Notes: generated by a model not told the origin, from the sequence alone. Shown: positions 35,788-45,136, numbered from the stretch's first letter. The stretch is 64,000 nt of DNA from Plastoroseomonas arctica (GCF_018128965.1 NZ_JAAEDH010000001.1:393081-457080); one strand, 5' to 3'. Numbers and translations: made by a program.

Positions 35788-37178
35788 GTGCAAGCGCCCT
35801 CACGACGGCACCGGCGATCCTCGCCCGGCTGCGCGGGACCCCGCGCCCACGCCCGCGCCCCATCGCGCCCGAGGCGATCGGCTTCCAGGGCGAACTCGAT
35901 GACCTGCTCGCCGAAGGGCCGCCGCCCTTGCTCCGCGGCGCGCACCACTTGGTCGCGCTGCTGTTCCTGCTGCTGCTCGCCGTCGCCGCCATCGTCGAGG
36001 TGGATGTCGTCGTCACCGGCCAAGGGCGCCTGACCCCCGACGCGCCGCCCATCGTGCTGCAACCGATGGAGCGCGCCGTCATCCGCGAGATCCGGGTGCG
36101 CGCCGGCGACGTGGTGCGCGGCGGCCAAGTGCTCGCCTTGCTTGACACCACCTTCGCCGATGCCGACACCGCCACCCTCACCGCCCAGCACCGCCTGCTG
36201 ACCGCGCAGGCGACACGCATTGACGCCGAGCTCGGCGGCTCGCCCATGCATGCGACGCTCGAGCCCGACCTGCTGCTGCAAGCCGCGCTGCAATCCCAGC
36301 GCGAAATCGTGCGCACCACGCGGCTTCGCTTCTTCGACGAGGATATCGCCGGCATCACCGCCTCCATCCGCAGCCTGGAGGAATCCGCCTTCCTCCGCGC
36401 CCAGCAGGCCGATCTCGCGCGCGATGTGGAGACCATGCGGTCCGACCTCGCTGAGCGGCAGGTCGGCTCGCGGCTCAACCTGCTCGCCGCGCGTTCGCAG
36501 CGCATCCAGGCCGAGCACGACCTCGCGCAGGCGCGCAATCGCGTCGCCGAGCTGCGCCACGCCCTGCTCGCGAAGCAGGCCGAGCGGCAGAGTTTCGTCG
36601 AGGACTGGCGCCGCCTGCTGATGGAGGACGCCATCCGCATCCGCGCCGAGCTCGCCCGCATTGAGGAGCAGCTGGGCAAGGCGCGGCGCCTGGGCGACCT
36701 CACCGCCATGATCGCGCCACAGGACGGCGTGGTGCTGGAGGTCGCGCGCCGCTCGGTAGGCTCGGTGCTGCGCGAGGCGGAGCCGCTGATCACCCTGGTC
36801 CCGCTCAACGTGCCGCTGATCGCGGAGATCGCGCTGCGCTCGGCCGATATCGGCCATGCCCGCCCCGGCGACCCGGTCGTGGTGAAGATCGACGCCTTCC
36901 CCTTCCAGCGCCACGGCGCCCTGCCCGGCCGGCTGCGCGCGGTCGCCCCGGAATCCGGCCAGCGCACCGAGACCGGCGAGGCACGGCCCGGCAGCGCCGG
37001 GCTGCATGCCGGCCAGGTGGAACTCACCGCACAGGCGCTCCCTGGCCTTCCGGAGGGCAGCCGCATCACGCCGGGGATGACGCTCACCGCCGAGATCAAG
37101 GTCGGCACCCGCAACCTACTCTCCTATTTCCTCAACCCGCTGACGCGCGGCCTGCAGGAAGCCATCCGCGAGCCCTAG
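35784..37178 (+). CDS. HlyD-family periplasmic adaptor of type I secretion
   Basis: 464 residues, translationally coupled to the ABC gene. Short Pro/Arg-rich cytoplasmic part, one membrane helix (HHLVALLFLLLLAVAAIVEV, about 54-73), first half of a lipoyl/barrel-sandwich domain (IREIRVRAGDVVRGGQVLALLD), a long coiled coil (about 130-300, including RQVGSRLNLLAARSQRIQAE), second lipoyl half (IAPQDGVVLEVARRSVGSVL) and a beta-barrel domain (GDPVVVKIDAFPFQRHGAL). It bridges the ABC exporter to an outer-membrane channel. With the ABC gene it forms the exporter for which the adjacent octad protein is the likely cargo. Confidence 0.93.
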   Translation: MSASALTTAPAILARLRGTPRPRPRPIAPEAIGFQGELDDLLAEGPPPLLRGAHHLVALLFLLLLAVAAIVEVDVVVTGQGRLTPDAPPIVLQPMERAVIREIRVRAGDVVRGGQVLALLDTTFADADTATLTAQHRLLTAQATRIDAELGGSPMHATLEPDLLLQAALQSQREIVRTTRLRFFDEDIAGITASIRSLEESAFLRAQQADLARDVETMRSDLAERQVGSRLNLLAARSQRIQAEHDLAQARNRVAELRHALLAKQAERQSFVEDWRRLLMEDAIRIRAELARIEEQLGKARRLGDLTAMIAPQDGVVLEVARRSVGSVLREAEPLITLVPLNVPLIAEIALRSADIGHARPGDPVVVKIDAFPFQRHGALPGRLRAVAPESGQRTETGEARPGSAGLHAGQVELTAQALPGLPEGSRITPGMTLTAEIKVGTRNLLSYFLNPLTRGLQEAIREP

Positions 37179-37224
37179 GCATGCCCCCCTGACGGCGCGG
37201 GCACGGCCGGGCTAGCGTCACCCC

Positions 37225-38403
37225 ATGCCCGAACCTTCGCTGCGCCCACCCGAAGCCCCGATGCCCTGGGCGCTGCTCGCCGCATGTTGCCTCGCGATGT
37301 TCGCGGCCTCCTGCTCCGGCACCACGCGCGCGCCCTTCCTGATCGAGATGGCGCGCGACCTGTCGAGCACCCTCCCGCTGGTCGCGAACCTGATGGCGCT
37401 GACGTCGATCGCCTGGGGGGCGGCCTCGCTCATCGCCGGCGCCGGGTCGGACCGCTGGGGCCGCCGGCCCTTTCTGATCGGCGGGCCGGTGCTGCTCGCC
37501 CTGTGCCTGGTCGGCATGTCGAGCGGGACGAGCTACGTCGCCGTCGCCGTGTGGGCCATGCTCGCCGGGGCCTGCGCGGGCGCCTTCACCGGCACCATCA
37601 TGGCGGAAGCCTCGACCCGCGTTCAGCCCGGCCAGCGCGGCCGCGCGCTGGGGTGGATCATGGCCGGGCAGTCCCTCGCCCTGCTGCTCGGCGTGCCGCT
37701 CGCGGCCTGGATCGGGGAGGCGCTGGGCTGGCGCGGCGTCACCCGCACGGTCGCGGCCATCGCGATGCTGGCCGCCCTCGCGCTGCTCGCCACCACGCTG
37801 CGCCCGGCCGGCAGCGCGCCGCACGCGCGCGGTGCCGGCGTCAGCTACCGCAAGGCGATGTCGGGCCCGGTGCTGCGCCTGCTCGCGATGGGGGTGGCCG
37901 AGCGCGTCTGCTACGGGCTGATGGCGGTGTATTTCGCCTCCTTCCTGCAGACCAGCTACGCGCTCACCCTCGGCACGCTCGCCCTGCCGCTGGCGCTGTT
38001 CGCGCTGGGCAACATCGCCGGCACCATCGTCGGCGGACAGATGGCCGACCGGCTGCCGAACCGCCTGCTCATCTTCGCCGCGGCCATGGCCGGCGCGGCG
38101 CTGCTCGCCCTGCCCCTGTTCGGCTGGACCCCGAGCCTGGCGGTCTCCGTGGGACTGGGGTTCGCCTATGTGCTGGTCAATGCGCTGGCGCGGCCGAGCC
38201 TGATGGCGAGCCTCGCGAGCGTGCCCGAGGAGGTGCGCGGCACGGTGCTGGGCCTCAACGTCACCTCGGCGAGCTTCGGCTGGCTGGGCGCGGCCGCGCT
38301 CGGCGGGTGGATGCTCGCGCGGCAGGGGTTCTGGGGGTTCGGGCCGCTCGCCTGCGGCATCGGGCTGCTCGGCGCGGCCCTGGCCATCCTGCGCCGGAAG
38401 TGA
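37225..38403 (+). CDS. MFS transporter
   Basis: 392 residues with about 12 hydrophobic segments. The MFS loop 2-3 motif is GSDRWGRRPFLI and a second related motif, GGQMADRLPNRLL, occurs after helix 8, as expected from the internal duplication. A charged segment near the middle (TLRPAGSAPHARGAG) is the central loop. Drug or metabolite efflux is common for such proteins; substrate unknown. It starts 46 bp after the HlyD gene but resembles nothing specific to secretion, so membership in that operon is doubtful. Confidence 0.85.
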   Translation: MPEPSLRPPEAPMPWALLAACCLAMFAASCSGTTRAPFLIEMARDLSSTLPLVANLMALTSIAWGAASLIAGAGSDRWGRRPFLIGGPVLLALCLVGMSSGTSYVAVAVWAMLAGACAGAFTGTIMAEASTRVQPGQRGRALGWIMAGQSLALLLGVPLAAWIGEALGWRGVTRTVAAIAMLAALALLATTLRPAGSAPHARGAGVSYRKAMSGPVLRLLAMGVAERVCYGLMAVYFASFLQTSYALTLGTLALPLALFALGNIAGTIVGGQMADRLPNRLLIFAAAMAGAALLALPLFGWTPSLAVSVGLGFAYVLVNALARPSLMASLASVPEEVRGTVLGLNVTSASFGWLGAAALGGWMLARQGFWGFGPLACGIGLLGAALAILRRK

Positions 38404-38427
38404 CCGCCCGACCCGAGCTGCGGGCGG
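38404..38427. terminator. Hairpin between convergent MFS and hydrolase genes
   Basis: Positions 38404-38410 (CCGCCCG) pair with 38421-38427 around a 10-nt loop, directly after the MFS stop and before the convergent stop at 38470. No T-run. Confidence 0.35.
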
Positions 38428-38469
38428 CAAGGCCGGATGGCCGTCGGGGCGGTGCCCGGCGACCGAGGG

Positions 38470-39807
38470 CTATGCGTCGAGCGGCCATCGATAGCCGAAC
38501 TTCCGCACGTCACGCAGCGCGAAAGCGTTCACGCCGACCTTGCCGCCCTGGTTGCCGCCGAGCAGAAAAATCCGCTCGCCATCGGTATGGTCCCAGAAGG
38601 CGACATGGCCGGACGAGCCCGGCGCCTGCGGCTCCAGCACCACCACGCATCCCTTCCTGGGACCCTCAAGCGGCTTGCCGAAATCCATCCAGTTCGCGGC
38701 CCGCGCCGAGCCGGTGCCCTTGCGCAGGAACCCCGCATTGCCCAGGCAGAAGGAGACGAAGGCGCCGCACCAGGCGACGCTGTCGGGGCTCTCGCCCAGG
38801 CTGGTCCAGCCGAAATATTCGACGATGCGGGCATTGTCCGCGGGGCCGGGCAGCTGGGCCTGGTTGACCTCCCTGAACGCGATCTCGAACCAGGCGGGCA
38901 CGTCGCGCATGACCGGCTGGGGAGAGGGCGATTCGTCGCCGGGCGAGCCCGTCGTGCTGCGACCCTCGTGGGCTTCCACCGGCGCAGGCACGGCGAAGAC
39001 GGCGGGCCTGGGCGCCTTCGCCTCCGCCGCCAGCAGTTCCAGCGCATCGTCGCACTCATCGACGAAGCGCTTCGCCACGCTCTCCTGCACCGGTTTCGAG
39101 TTGCCGGAGAAATGCACCAGCACCCCGTCATCGTCGCGCCGCCCGCGCTCGGCGTAGATCGCGCGGATCAGCGCAGCATCGTCCCGCGGATCCGTCGCGC
39201 CCGCGGCGCGGAAAATCCCGAGCGCACCGAAGGCGCCATGCTGCACGGTGGCCGACCACAGCACCTCATGAAGCGTGCGCACCCGTGCGGCGGCGTCGAT
39301 CCCGCTCGCGATAATGCGCTTCAGCGCCACGTCGTAATGGGTGCGCAGCACATAGGCGTGCTGCTCACGCTCGAACCCCGCGGCATCGCGCGCCGCGACC
39401 GCCCGCCACGCCGCATCGAAGCCGTCGCTGCCAGGCGGCAGGCCGGCGAAATCACCCGCGAAGGGAAAGCCATCCTCCATGACGAAGCGCGTCACCGTGC
39501 CGCCCGCCGGCTGGCTCGTCATCTGCCAACACCCGTAGGATTTGCCGCCGCGATCGCCCTTGCCGGTGGAGATGACCTCCGGCCCGCGATGGCCCACCTC
39601 GTAGCGGCGCGACAAGCCGCCCAGGGTCTCGCTCGCCTGCATGGCGACCTTCGGCACCACGAAAAAATTGAGGTCGACCGTGCCGTCCACATTGTCGCTG
39701 GCGTCGAATCGGAGCGTCTCGCCGGCCGCCTTCGCCTGGACAACAAGGCCTTCCTGGGTGGATTGCACCTCCGGGATCGGGATGCCGGCGAGCATGCCGT
39801 CCTTCAT
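38470..39807 (-). CDS. TIGR02594-type NlpC/CHAP-like hydrolase with an extra N-terminal domain
   Basis: 445 residues from ATG 39807, which has a good AAGGAGA site. The C-terminal about 145 residues match the TIGR02594 family: PAWFEIAFREVNQAQLPG, NARIVEYFGWT, then AWCGAFVSFCLG with the catalytic Cys and SSGHVAFWDH with the His, a cysteine-peptidase-like murein amidase pattern. The N-terminal half contains GPEVISTGKGDRGGKSYGCW followed by an alpha-rich region, resembling domains seen in phage-like or secretion-associated peptidoglycan-processing proteins. There is no signal peptide, so it may be a cytoplasmic cargo of a phage-like or type VI-like apparatus, or leaderless. No such apparatus is in the window. 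Confidence 0.7.
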   Translation of the reverse strand: MKDGMLAGIPIPEVQSTQEGLVVQAKAAGETLRFDASDNVDGTVDLNFFVVPKVAMQASETLGGLSRRYEVGHRGPEVISTGKGDRGGKSYGCWQMTSQPAGGTVTRFVMEDGFPFAGDFAGLPPGSDGFDAAWRAVAARDAAGFEREQHAYVLRTHYDVALKRIIASGIDAAARVRTLHEVLWSATVQHGAFGALGIFRAAGATDPRDDAALIRAIYAERGRRDDDGVLVHFSGNSKPVQESVAKRFVDECDDALELLAAEAKAPRPAVFAVPAPVEAHEGRSTTGSPGDESPSPQPVMRDVPAWFEIAFREVNQAQLPGPADNARIVEYFGWTSLGESPDSVAWCGAFVSFCLGNAGFLRKGTGSARAANWMDFGKPLEGPRKGCVVVLEPQAPGSSGHVAFWDHTDGERIFLLGGNQGGKVGVNAFALRDVRKFGYRWPLDA

Positions 39808-39829
39808 CGCATCTCTCCTTCGCTGTGCG

Positions 39830-39958
39830 TCAGGGAAGCGGGCGCGGGAGGCACGGCATCGGCACCTCGCGCCGCGTGATCTCGGGGGTGCCGTCCTCGC
39901 TGGCGACGCGCGATATGGCGCGGAGCGGACCCAGCGAACGCGCATGCCGGCGTGCCAT
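39830..39958 (-). CDS. Possible 42-residue protein upstream of the TIGR02594-type gene
   Basis: A short frame on the minus strand starting MARRHARSLGPLRAISRVAS, preceded by GGGAG at a suitable distance, and ending 22 bp before the hydrolase start. Composition is mixed enough to be a small basic protein, but no family is recognised and no second line of evidence supports it. Confidence 0.3.
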   Translation of the reverse strand: MARRHARSLGPLRAISRVASEDGTPEITRREVPMPCLPRPLP

Positions 39959-40054
39959 CGCCTGAACTCCCCGCTCGATCGGCGTCTTGCCGTGCGAAGT
40001 ATCAACCGGCCGAATGTTTAGCAGGGCGCCGAACGCCAAGGCGTTAGTTCAGCG

Positions 40055-41521
40055 TTATAAAGCCGCCAGAGCGGCAAATCGTCCCGCGCGGACCAGCGCC
40101 GCCACCGCCGCGATATCCGGCGCCATGACCCGATCCTCGCCCCAATGCGCCGCGCCGCCGCGGACCAGCGCATGCGCGGCCTCGATGGGTGCGGCGGAGG
40201 TGAGCGGCCGGTGGAAATCCAGTGCCTGCGCGCCGCACAGCAGCTCGATCGCCAGGATGTTGGCGAGGTTCTCCGCCATCGGTGCGAGGCGCAGCGCGGC
40301 GCCGGTCGCCATGCTCACATGGTCTTCCTGGTTGGCCGAGGTGGGCAGGCTGTCCACGCTGCGCGGGGCGGCGAGCGCACGGTTCTCGGCCACGAGCGCG
40401 GCCGCCGTCACCTGCGCGATCATGAAGCCGGAATTCAGCCCGCCATCGCGCACCAGGAATGCCGGCAGGCCGGAGAGCACGGGGTCCATGAGCAGCGCGA
40501 TGCGTCGCTCGCCGATGGCGCCCAGCTCGGCCATGGCGAGGGCCAGGATATCGGCGGCGAAGGCCACCGGCTCGGCATGGAAATTCCCACCCGAAAGGAT
40601 CTCGCCCCCCTCGACCACCAGCGGGTTGTCGGTGACCGCATCGGCCTCGCGTCCGAGCATGGCAGCGGCTTGATCGATCAGGTCGAGGCAGGCGCCGGCG
40701 ACCTGCGGCTGGCAGCGCAGCGAATAGGGGTCCTGCACGCGCGGATCGCCGACGCGGTGGCTCTCGCGCAGCGCGCTGCCGGACATCAGCGCACGCAGCG
40801 CCGCGGCTGCGCGGATCTGCCCCGGCTGGCCGCGCAGCGCATGGATGCGCGCATCGAAGGGCGTATCGCTGCCCTTCGCCCCTTCGGTGGAGAGCGCGCC
40901 GGCGACGAGCGCGGTGCGCAGAGCATCCTCCGCCGCGAACAGCCCCGTCAGCGCGAGCGCGGTGCTCACCTGCGTGCCGTTGAGCAGCGCAAGCCCTTCC
41001 TTCGGGCCGAGCACGATCGGCGCCGGGCGTGGCCCCGCCGCCTCGCCCTCCCCCACCAGCACCAAAGCTAGATGCGCGAGCGGCGCGAGGTCGCCCGAGG
41101 CGCCGACCGAGCCCTGCGCCGGGATCACCGGGCGCGTGTCCAACGCCAGCATCTCCAGCAGCGCTTCGACCACCTCGACCCGCACGCCCGACGCCCCGCG
41201 GGCCAGCGACAGCGCTTTCAACACCATCACCAGCCGCACCACGTCGGCGGGCAGCGGCGCGCCCACCCCGGCCGCATGGCTGCGCAGGAGGTTGAGCTGC
41301 AATTGCGCCAGCCCCTCGGCCGGGATGCGCGTCGACGCCAGCTTCCCGAAACCGGTGTTGACACCGTAGAGCGGCACGCCCTCTTCCAGCCGCACCGCCA
41401 AGGCCTGCGCCGAGGCGGCGACCGGCGCCTGCCAGCCCGGTGCGAGTGCGACCGGCGCACCGGCGAACACCGCGCGAAGCTGGGTCAGCGTCACCGATCC
41501 CGGGGTGAGCCGTTCGCTCAT
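40055..41521 (-). CDS. hutH: Histidine ammonia-lyase
   Basis: 488 residues. Converts histidine to urocanate and ammonia, the first step of histidine use. The MIO cofactor-forming Ala-Ser-Gly is at 141-143 in [14 protein letters not shown]. Other family marks: [12 protein letters not shown], the NGTQVSTAL motif, [15 protein letters not shown], and [20 protein letters not shown]. Length is close to the usual 500. It is on the same strand as hutU but separated by about 1.2 kb holding two unrelated genes, one in opposite orientation. No hutI, hutG, hutF or hutC is in the window. Confidence 0.96.
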   Translation of the reverse strand: MSERLTPGSVTLTQLRAVFAGAPVALAPGWQAPVAASAQALAVRLEEGVPLYGVNTGFGKLASTRIPAEGLAQLQLNLLRSHAAGVGAPLPADVVRLVMVLKALSLARGASGVRVEVVEALLEMLALDTRPVIPAQGSVGASGDLAPLAHLALVLVGEGEAAGPRPAPIVLGPKEGLALLNGTQVSTALALTGLFAAEDALRTALVAGALSTEGAKGSDTPFDARIHALRGQPGQIRAAAALRALMSGSALRESHRVGDPRVQDPYSLRCQPQVAGACLDLIDQAAAMLGREADAVTDNPLVVEGGEILSGGNFHAEPVAFAADILALAMAELGAIGERRIALLMDPVLSGLPAFLVRDGGLNSGFMIAQVTAAALVAENRALAAPRSVDSLPTSANQEDHVSMATGAALRLAPMAENLANILAIELLCGAQALDFHRPLTSAAPIEAAHALVRGGAAHWGEDRVMAPDIAAVAALVRAGRFAALAAL

Positions 41522-41613
41522 CGCTCTCTCTCCGCAATGTCATCCATGTGCGCTTGATCCGTCCACGCAACAATGCTGATCTGGCCGCCAATCAGCGCGG
41601 GATCGAAGGCAGC

Positions 41614-42276
41614 ATGGCAACCACATGGCCGGCCCCATTGCAGCACCAGATCAAGGTCCTGCTCGACAATTTCCTGATCGACCCGCCGGCGCTGATCGGC
41701 ACCGCCTCGGTCGACGATCTCAGGCGCGCCCACCTGATGCGTCCGGCGCGGATCGAGCCGCTGTCGGGCTATAGCGAAAGCCGCGCCTTCGTGCTCGTGA
41801 CGAGTTCGAACAACGAGCCGCAGCTCTGGGTCGACCCGGACGACAACAGCTACCGCGACATCTACCGGCTGTTCGCGCGCACGCGGCTGAACGTGTCCGC
41901 GGCCCTCGACGGCGACACCTACAACTTCGACCACATGTTCCCGCGCACCGCCGGCGCGCTCGACGGGCTGAGCCATGTGCGGATGATCGCCATCGCACCC
42001 AAGCCCAACCAGTCGGCTGGGCGCACGCTGGAAAAGCGCATGGCGCAGCGGGCGCGCACGGTGGCGGGCGGCAAGGTGCTGCGGAGCGCGACCTGGATGA
42101 CGATCGGCAAGGCAGCCGGGTTCGAGGGGTGGGAGTCGCTGCCCGGCGAGGATGCGGTGGCGAACCAGGCGGTGGTGGCGGCGCTGTTCGCGCATCTCGC
42201 CTCGATCGGGATCACGCCGCCGGCGGGCGCGATGGAACATGGCCTGACGGCGGGGACGCTGGGGAAGATCAGGTAG
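41614..42276 (+). CDS. Hypothetical protein with an HNH-like signature
   Basis: 220 residues from ATG 41614 (an earlier in-frame start at 41548 would overlap the hutH leader). I do not recognise the family. A striking stretch is YNFDHMFPR at about 103-111 followed 20 residues later by PKPNQSAG and TLEK, reminiscent of the DH...P...N core of HNH/beta-beta-alpha-metal nucleases. The N-terminal part (about 1-90) contains RPARIEPLSGYSESRAFV and LWVDPDDNSYRDIYRLF. No signal peptide. It lies between hutH and a secreted repeat protein, with divergent and convergent neighbours, so it stands alone. Confidence 0.6.
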   Translation: MATTWPAPLQHQIKVLLDNFLIDPPALIGTASVDDLRRAHLMRPARIEPLSGYSESRAFVLVTSSNNEPQLWVDPDDNSYRDIYRLFARTRLNVSAALDGDTYNFDHMFPRTAGALDGLSHVRMIAIAPKPNQSAGRTLEKRMAQRARTVAGGKVLRSATWMTIGKAAGFEGWESLPGEDAVANQAVVAALFAHLASIGITPPAGAMEHGLTAGTLGKIR

Positions 42277-42283
42277 CGGCCCG

Positions 42284-42634
42284 CTACTTCGACGTGCGGG
42301 ACTGAACCGTCCCCGTGGTCGGGTCGCGCCAGGTCTGGCCGGTGACGCGGCCATTGGCATCGCGGTTCGTCACCGTGCCGGTCGTCGGGTCACGCCAGGA
42401 CTGGCCCGAATAGCGGCCACTGGAATCCCGCCGCGTCACGGTGCCGGAGGTCGGATCGCGCGACGCGGTCCCGGTGCGGTTGCCGCCGAGGTCGTAGTAA
42501 TGGACCGTTCCGCTTGTGGGGTCGCGCCAGCGGCGGCCGACCACCCGGCCGCTGGGGTCACGAACCTCTTCGCTTTGCGCGAGCGCGGGCGCCGCTGCCA
42601 GCGACATCAGCCCGGCGAGGAAGGATCTGCGCAT
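42284..42634 (-). CDS. Small secreted protein with four 22-residue repeats
   Basis: 116 residues from ATG 42634. Signal peptide MRRSFLAGLMSLAAAPALAQ, then four tandem copies of a 22-residue unit with core W-R-D-P-T-T-G-T-V and a D-x-x-G-R turn (DPSGRVVGRRWRDPTSGTV, and so on). One copy has SRDP instead of WRDP. The unit is beta-hairpin-like and suits a small periplasmic or surface beta-solenoid. Function unknown. It sits between two hut genes and is on their strand. Confidence 0.7.
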   Translation of the reverse strand: MRRSFLAGLMSLAAAPALAQSEEVRDPSGRVVGRRWRDPTSGTVHYYDLGGNRTGTASRDPTSGTVTRRDSSGRYSGQSWRDPTTGTVTNRDANGRVTGQTWRDPTTGTVQSRTSK

Positions 42635-42695
42635 CGGCCGGCTTCCGTGTTGTTGCCGTACGAGCATGACGGCATCGCCATGTGGCGCGCAAGAC

Positions 42696-44357
42696 TCACC
42701 CCAGCATCGGCAGATCCAGCCCGAACTCCCGCGCGCAGTCGATGGCGATGTCGTAGCCCGCATCCGCGTGCCGCATCACGCCGGTGGCGGGGTCGTTCCA
42801 CAACACCCGCTTCAATCGCCGCGCCGCATCCGCGCTGCCGTCGCACAGGATCACCATGCCCGAATGCTGCGAATACCCCATCCCCACCCCGCCGCCATGG
42901 TGCAGGCTGACCCAGGTGGCCCCGCTCGCGGTGTTGAGCAGCGCGTTGAGCAGCGGCCAGTCGGACACGGCGTCCGAGCCGTCGCGCATCGCCTCCGTCT
43001 CGCGGTTCGGAGAGGCGACGGAGCCTGAATCGAGATGGTCGCGCCCGATCACCAGAGGGCCGATCTCGCCGCGCGCGACCATCTCGTTGAAGGCAAGTCC
43101 AAGCCGGTGCCGCGTGCCCAGCCCCACCCAGCAGATCCGTGCCGGCAGGCCCTGGAACTGGATGCGCGCCCGCGCCATGTCGAGCCAATGATGCAGATGC
43201 GGGTCATCCGGGATCAGCTCCCGCACCTTCGCATCGGTGCGGTAGATGTCTTCGGGGTCGCCGCTCAGCGCCGCCCAGCGGAACGGTCCCACGCCGCGGC
43301 AGAACAGCGGCCGGATATAGGCCGGCACGAAGCCGGGGAAGCCGAAGGCGCCCGCCAGGCCCTCATCCTTGGCCATCTGGCGGATGTTGTTGCCGTAGTC
43401 CATCACCACGGACCCGGCCGCCTTGAAGTCCAGCATCGCCTGGACGTGCGGCACCATCGACCGCCGCGCCGCGGCCGCCACGCCCTTCGGGTCGCTCTCG
43501 CGCCGCGCCTCCCACTCCGCGACGGTCCACCCGGCCGGCAGGTAGCCATTGCCGGGATCGTGCGCGCTGGTCTGGTCGGTGACGATGTCGGGCACCACGC
43601 CGCGGCGGACCAGTTCCGGGAACACCTCCGCCGCATTGCCGAGCAGGCCCACGCTGATCGGCGCCGTCGCACCCCGCACCATGGCGAGCGCGGCGTCGAG
43701 GTCCGGCGCCCACTGGTCGAGGTAGCCGGTCTCCAGCCGTTTCTCGATCCGCGACGCCTGGCATTCGACCGCGAGGACCGATGCGCCCGCGAACACGCCC
43801 GCGAGCGGCTGCGCGCCGCCCATGCCGCCCAGGCCCGCCGTGAGTATCCAGCGCCCCGCGAGACTACCGGAAAAATGCTGCCGCCCGGCCTCGACGAAGG
43901 TCTCGTAGGTGCCCTGCACGATCCCCTGGCTGCCGATATAGATCCAGGACCCGGCGGTCATCTGCCCGTACATCATCAGGCCCAGGCGATCGAGCGCGTT
44001 GAAATGCTCCCAGTTCGCCCAGGCCGGCACCAGGTTGGAATTGGCGATCAGCACGCGCGGAGCATCCGCATGGGTCTCGAACACGCCCACCGGCTTGCCC
44101 GACTGGATGAGCAGCGTCTGGTCGTCGCGCAGCCGCCGCAGGGTCGTGAGGATCCTGTCGTAGCTGTTCCAATCCCGCGCGGCGCGGCCGATGCCGCCAT
44201 AGACCACCAGCTCGCCCGGGCGCTCGGCGACCTCGTCGTCGAGGTTGTTCATCAGCATGCGCAGCGGCGCCTCGGTCTGCCACGACAGGCAGGAGCGTTC
44301 GAGGCCGCGCGGACTGCGGATGGCGGGGGCGTTGCGGAAGCGGGCGCTGTCGGACAT
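42696..44357 (-). CDS. hutU: Urocanate hydratase
   Basis: 553 residues from ATG 44357 ([11 protein letters not shown]). Second enzyme of histidine use, converting urocanate to imidazolonepropionate with NAD+ as electrophile. Family landmarks: [14 protein letters not shown], the glycine-rich NAD site [36 protein letters not shown]-equivalent [18 protein letters not shown], and the catalytic Cys region [14 protein letters not shown]. Length is as expected. It is upstream of hutH in transcription order, but two other genes intervene. Confidence 0.97.
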   Translation of the reverse strand: MSDSARFRNAPAIRSPRGLERSCLSWQTEAPLRMLMNNLDDEVAERPGELVVYGGIGRAARDWNSYDRILTTLRRLRDDQTLLIQSGKPVGVFETHADAPRVLIANSNLVPAWANWEHFNALDRLGLMMYGQMTAGSWIYIGSQGIVQGTYETFVEAGRQHFSGSLAGRWILTAGLGGMGGAQPLAGVFAGASVLAVECQASRIEKRLETGYLDQWAPDLDAALAMVRGATAPISVGLLGNAAEVFPELVRRGVVPDIVTDQTSAHDPGNGYLPAGWTVAEWEARRESDPKGVAAAARRSMVPHVQAMLDFKAAGSVVMDYGNNIRQMAKDEGLAGAFGFPGFVPAYIRPLFCRGVGPFRWAALSGDPEDIYRTDAKVRELIPDDPHLHHWLDMARARIQFQGLPARICWVGLGTRHRLGLAFNEMVARGEIGPLVIGRDHLDSGSVASPNRETEAMRDGSDAVSDWPLLNALLNTASGATWVSLHHGGGVGMGYSQHSGMVILCDGSADAARRLKRVLWNDPATGVMRHADAGYDIAIDCAREFGLDLPMLG

Positions 44358-44417
44358 GGGCGCAAGCCTAGAGGCCGCGCCCCTCCCCGTCATCCGCGCA
44401 TGCGCTAGCCGGCACGC

Positions 44418-44825
44418 TCACGGCGGGCACGATGCCGCAGTGGAGCATGACGCCGCCCGTGCCAGCGCTGGCATCCAGGTGTGGCTGCAGAACTGCCAGG
44501 TGCCGCCGACATTCTTGCCGAAGTTGGTGGCCTGCCGGGTGAAGGCGGCGCCCCCGGTCGTCGCCTGGTAGAAATCGGGCGCGATCACGCTGAAGGCGTT
44601 CGCCCCGAACACGCCCTGGAGCTGGCCGAGTTGCTCGCCGACCTGTTTGGCGCGCCCGCCGCGGCCCCCTGACGCCTTGTTCGCAGGGCTCACCAGGAAG
44701 GTCCCATCCCCGATAAATTCCTGCGCGGTCGAGGCTGGCAATGGCCCGCGCCGGCGATCGTCGAGGCACAACGGCCGTTGCCCGATAACCGGGAACGCCC
44801 GCGTGAGGTTCCACCCCTTCGTCAA
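44418..44825 (-). other. Doubtful open frame in the hutU-thioesterase spacer
   Basis: The interval 44358-44911 (about 550 bp) has no convincing gene. The best candidate is a minus-strand frame from TTG 44825 to 44418, 135 residues, whose C-terminal part (VGEQLGQLQGVFGANAFSVI, QATNFGKNVGGTW) has a more protein-like composition than the usual Arg/Ala-rich noise. It has no ribosome-binding site and no recognisable family. It may be a decayed or lineage-specific gene. Confidence 0.2.
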
Positions 44826-44911
44826 ATGTGGCGGCAGGCGACGATCAACAGCACGCCACCATCGGCGTTGCCTATTTCGACGCGCATCTCCGCGCCACCG
44901 CACGTCCGGCG

Positions 44912-45136
44912 TTATTGCGCGATACCGCGCACACGCTCCTGCCGCTGGCCTTCCATGCGCTGCAGCATGGCACGGAAATCCTGCGCCGGCGCGCCGCTGG
45001 CCTGTGTTCCCTGCGCGCCAGGCTGCTGGCCCGCATGCTCCGCGCGCGGCGTCCGCGGCAGCGCGCGCGCCTGGGATTTCTGCACCAGCGCCTGGACATT
45101 CGCGCCCCGCGTCGTCGTCACCTGTGTCGGCATCAT
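44912..45136 (-). CDS. Possible 74-residue small protein
   Basis: Minus-strand frame starting with a double ATG at 45136/45133, preceded by AGGAAGGATCAGG, a good ribosome-binding region. Sequence MMPTQVTTTRGANVQALVQ, then an Ala/Gln/Gly-rich linker, then FRAMLQRMEGQRQERVRGIA, which should form an amphipathic helix. The composition (Gln, Thr) differs from background frames. No family recognised. Confidence 0.42.
   Translation of the reverse strand: MMPTQVTTTRGANVQALVQKSQARALPRTPRAEHAGQQPGAQGTQASGAPAQDFRAMLQRMEGQRQERVRGIAQ

Noticed and set aside
42696..44393. Plus-strand open frames of about 450 residues opposite hutU and other GC-rich genes
   Set aside because: Typical antisense shadows of GC-rich genes, with no recognisable domain and no ribosome-binding site.
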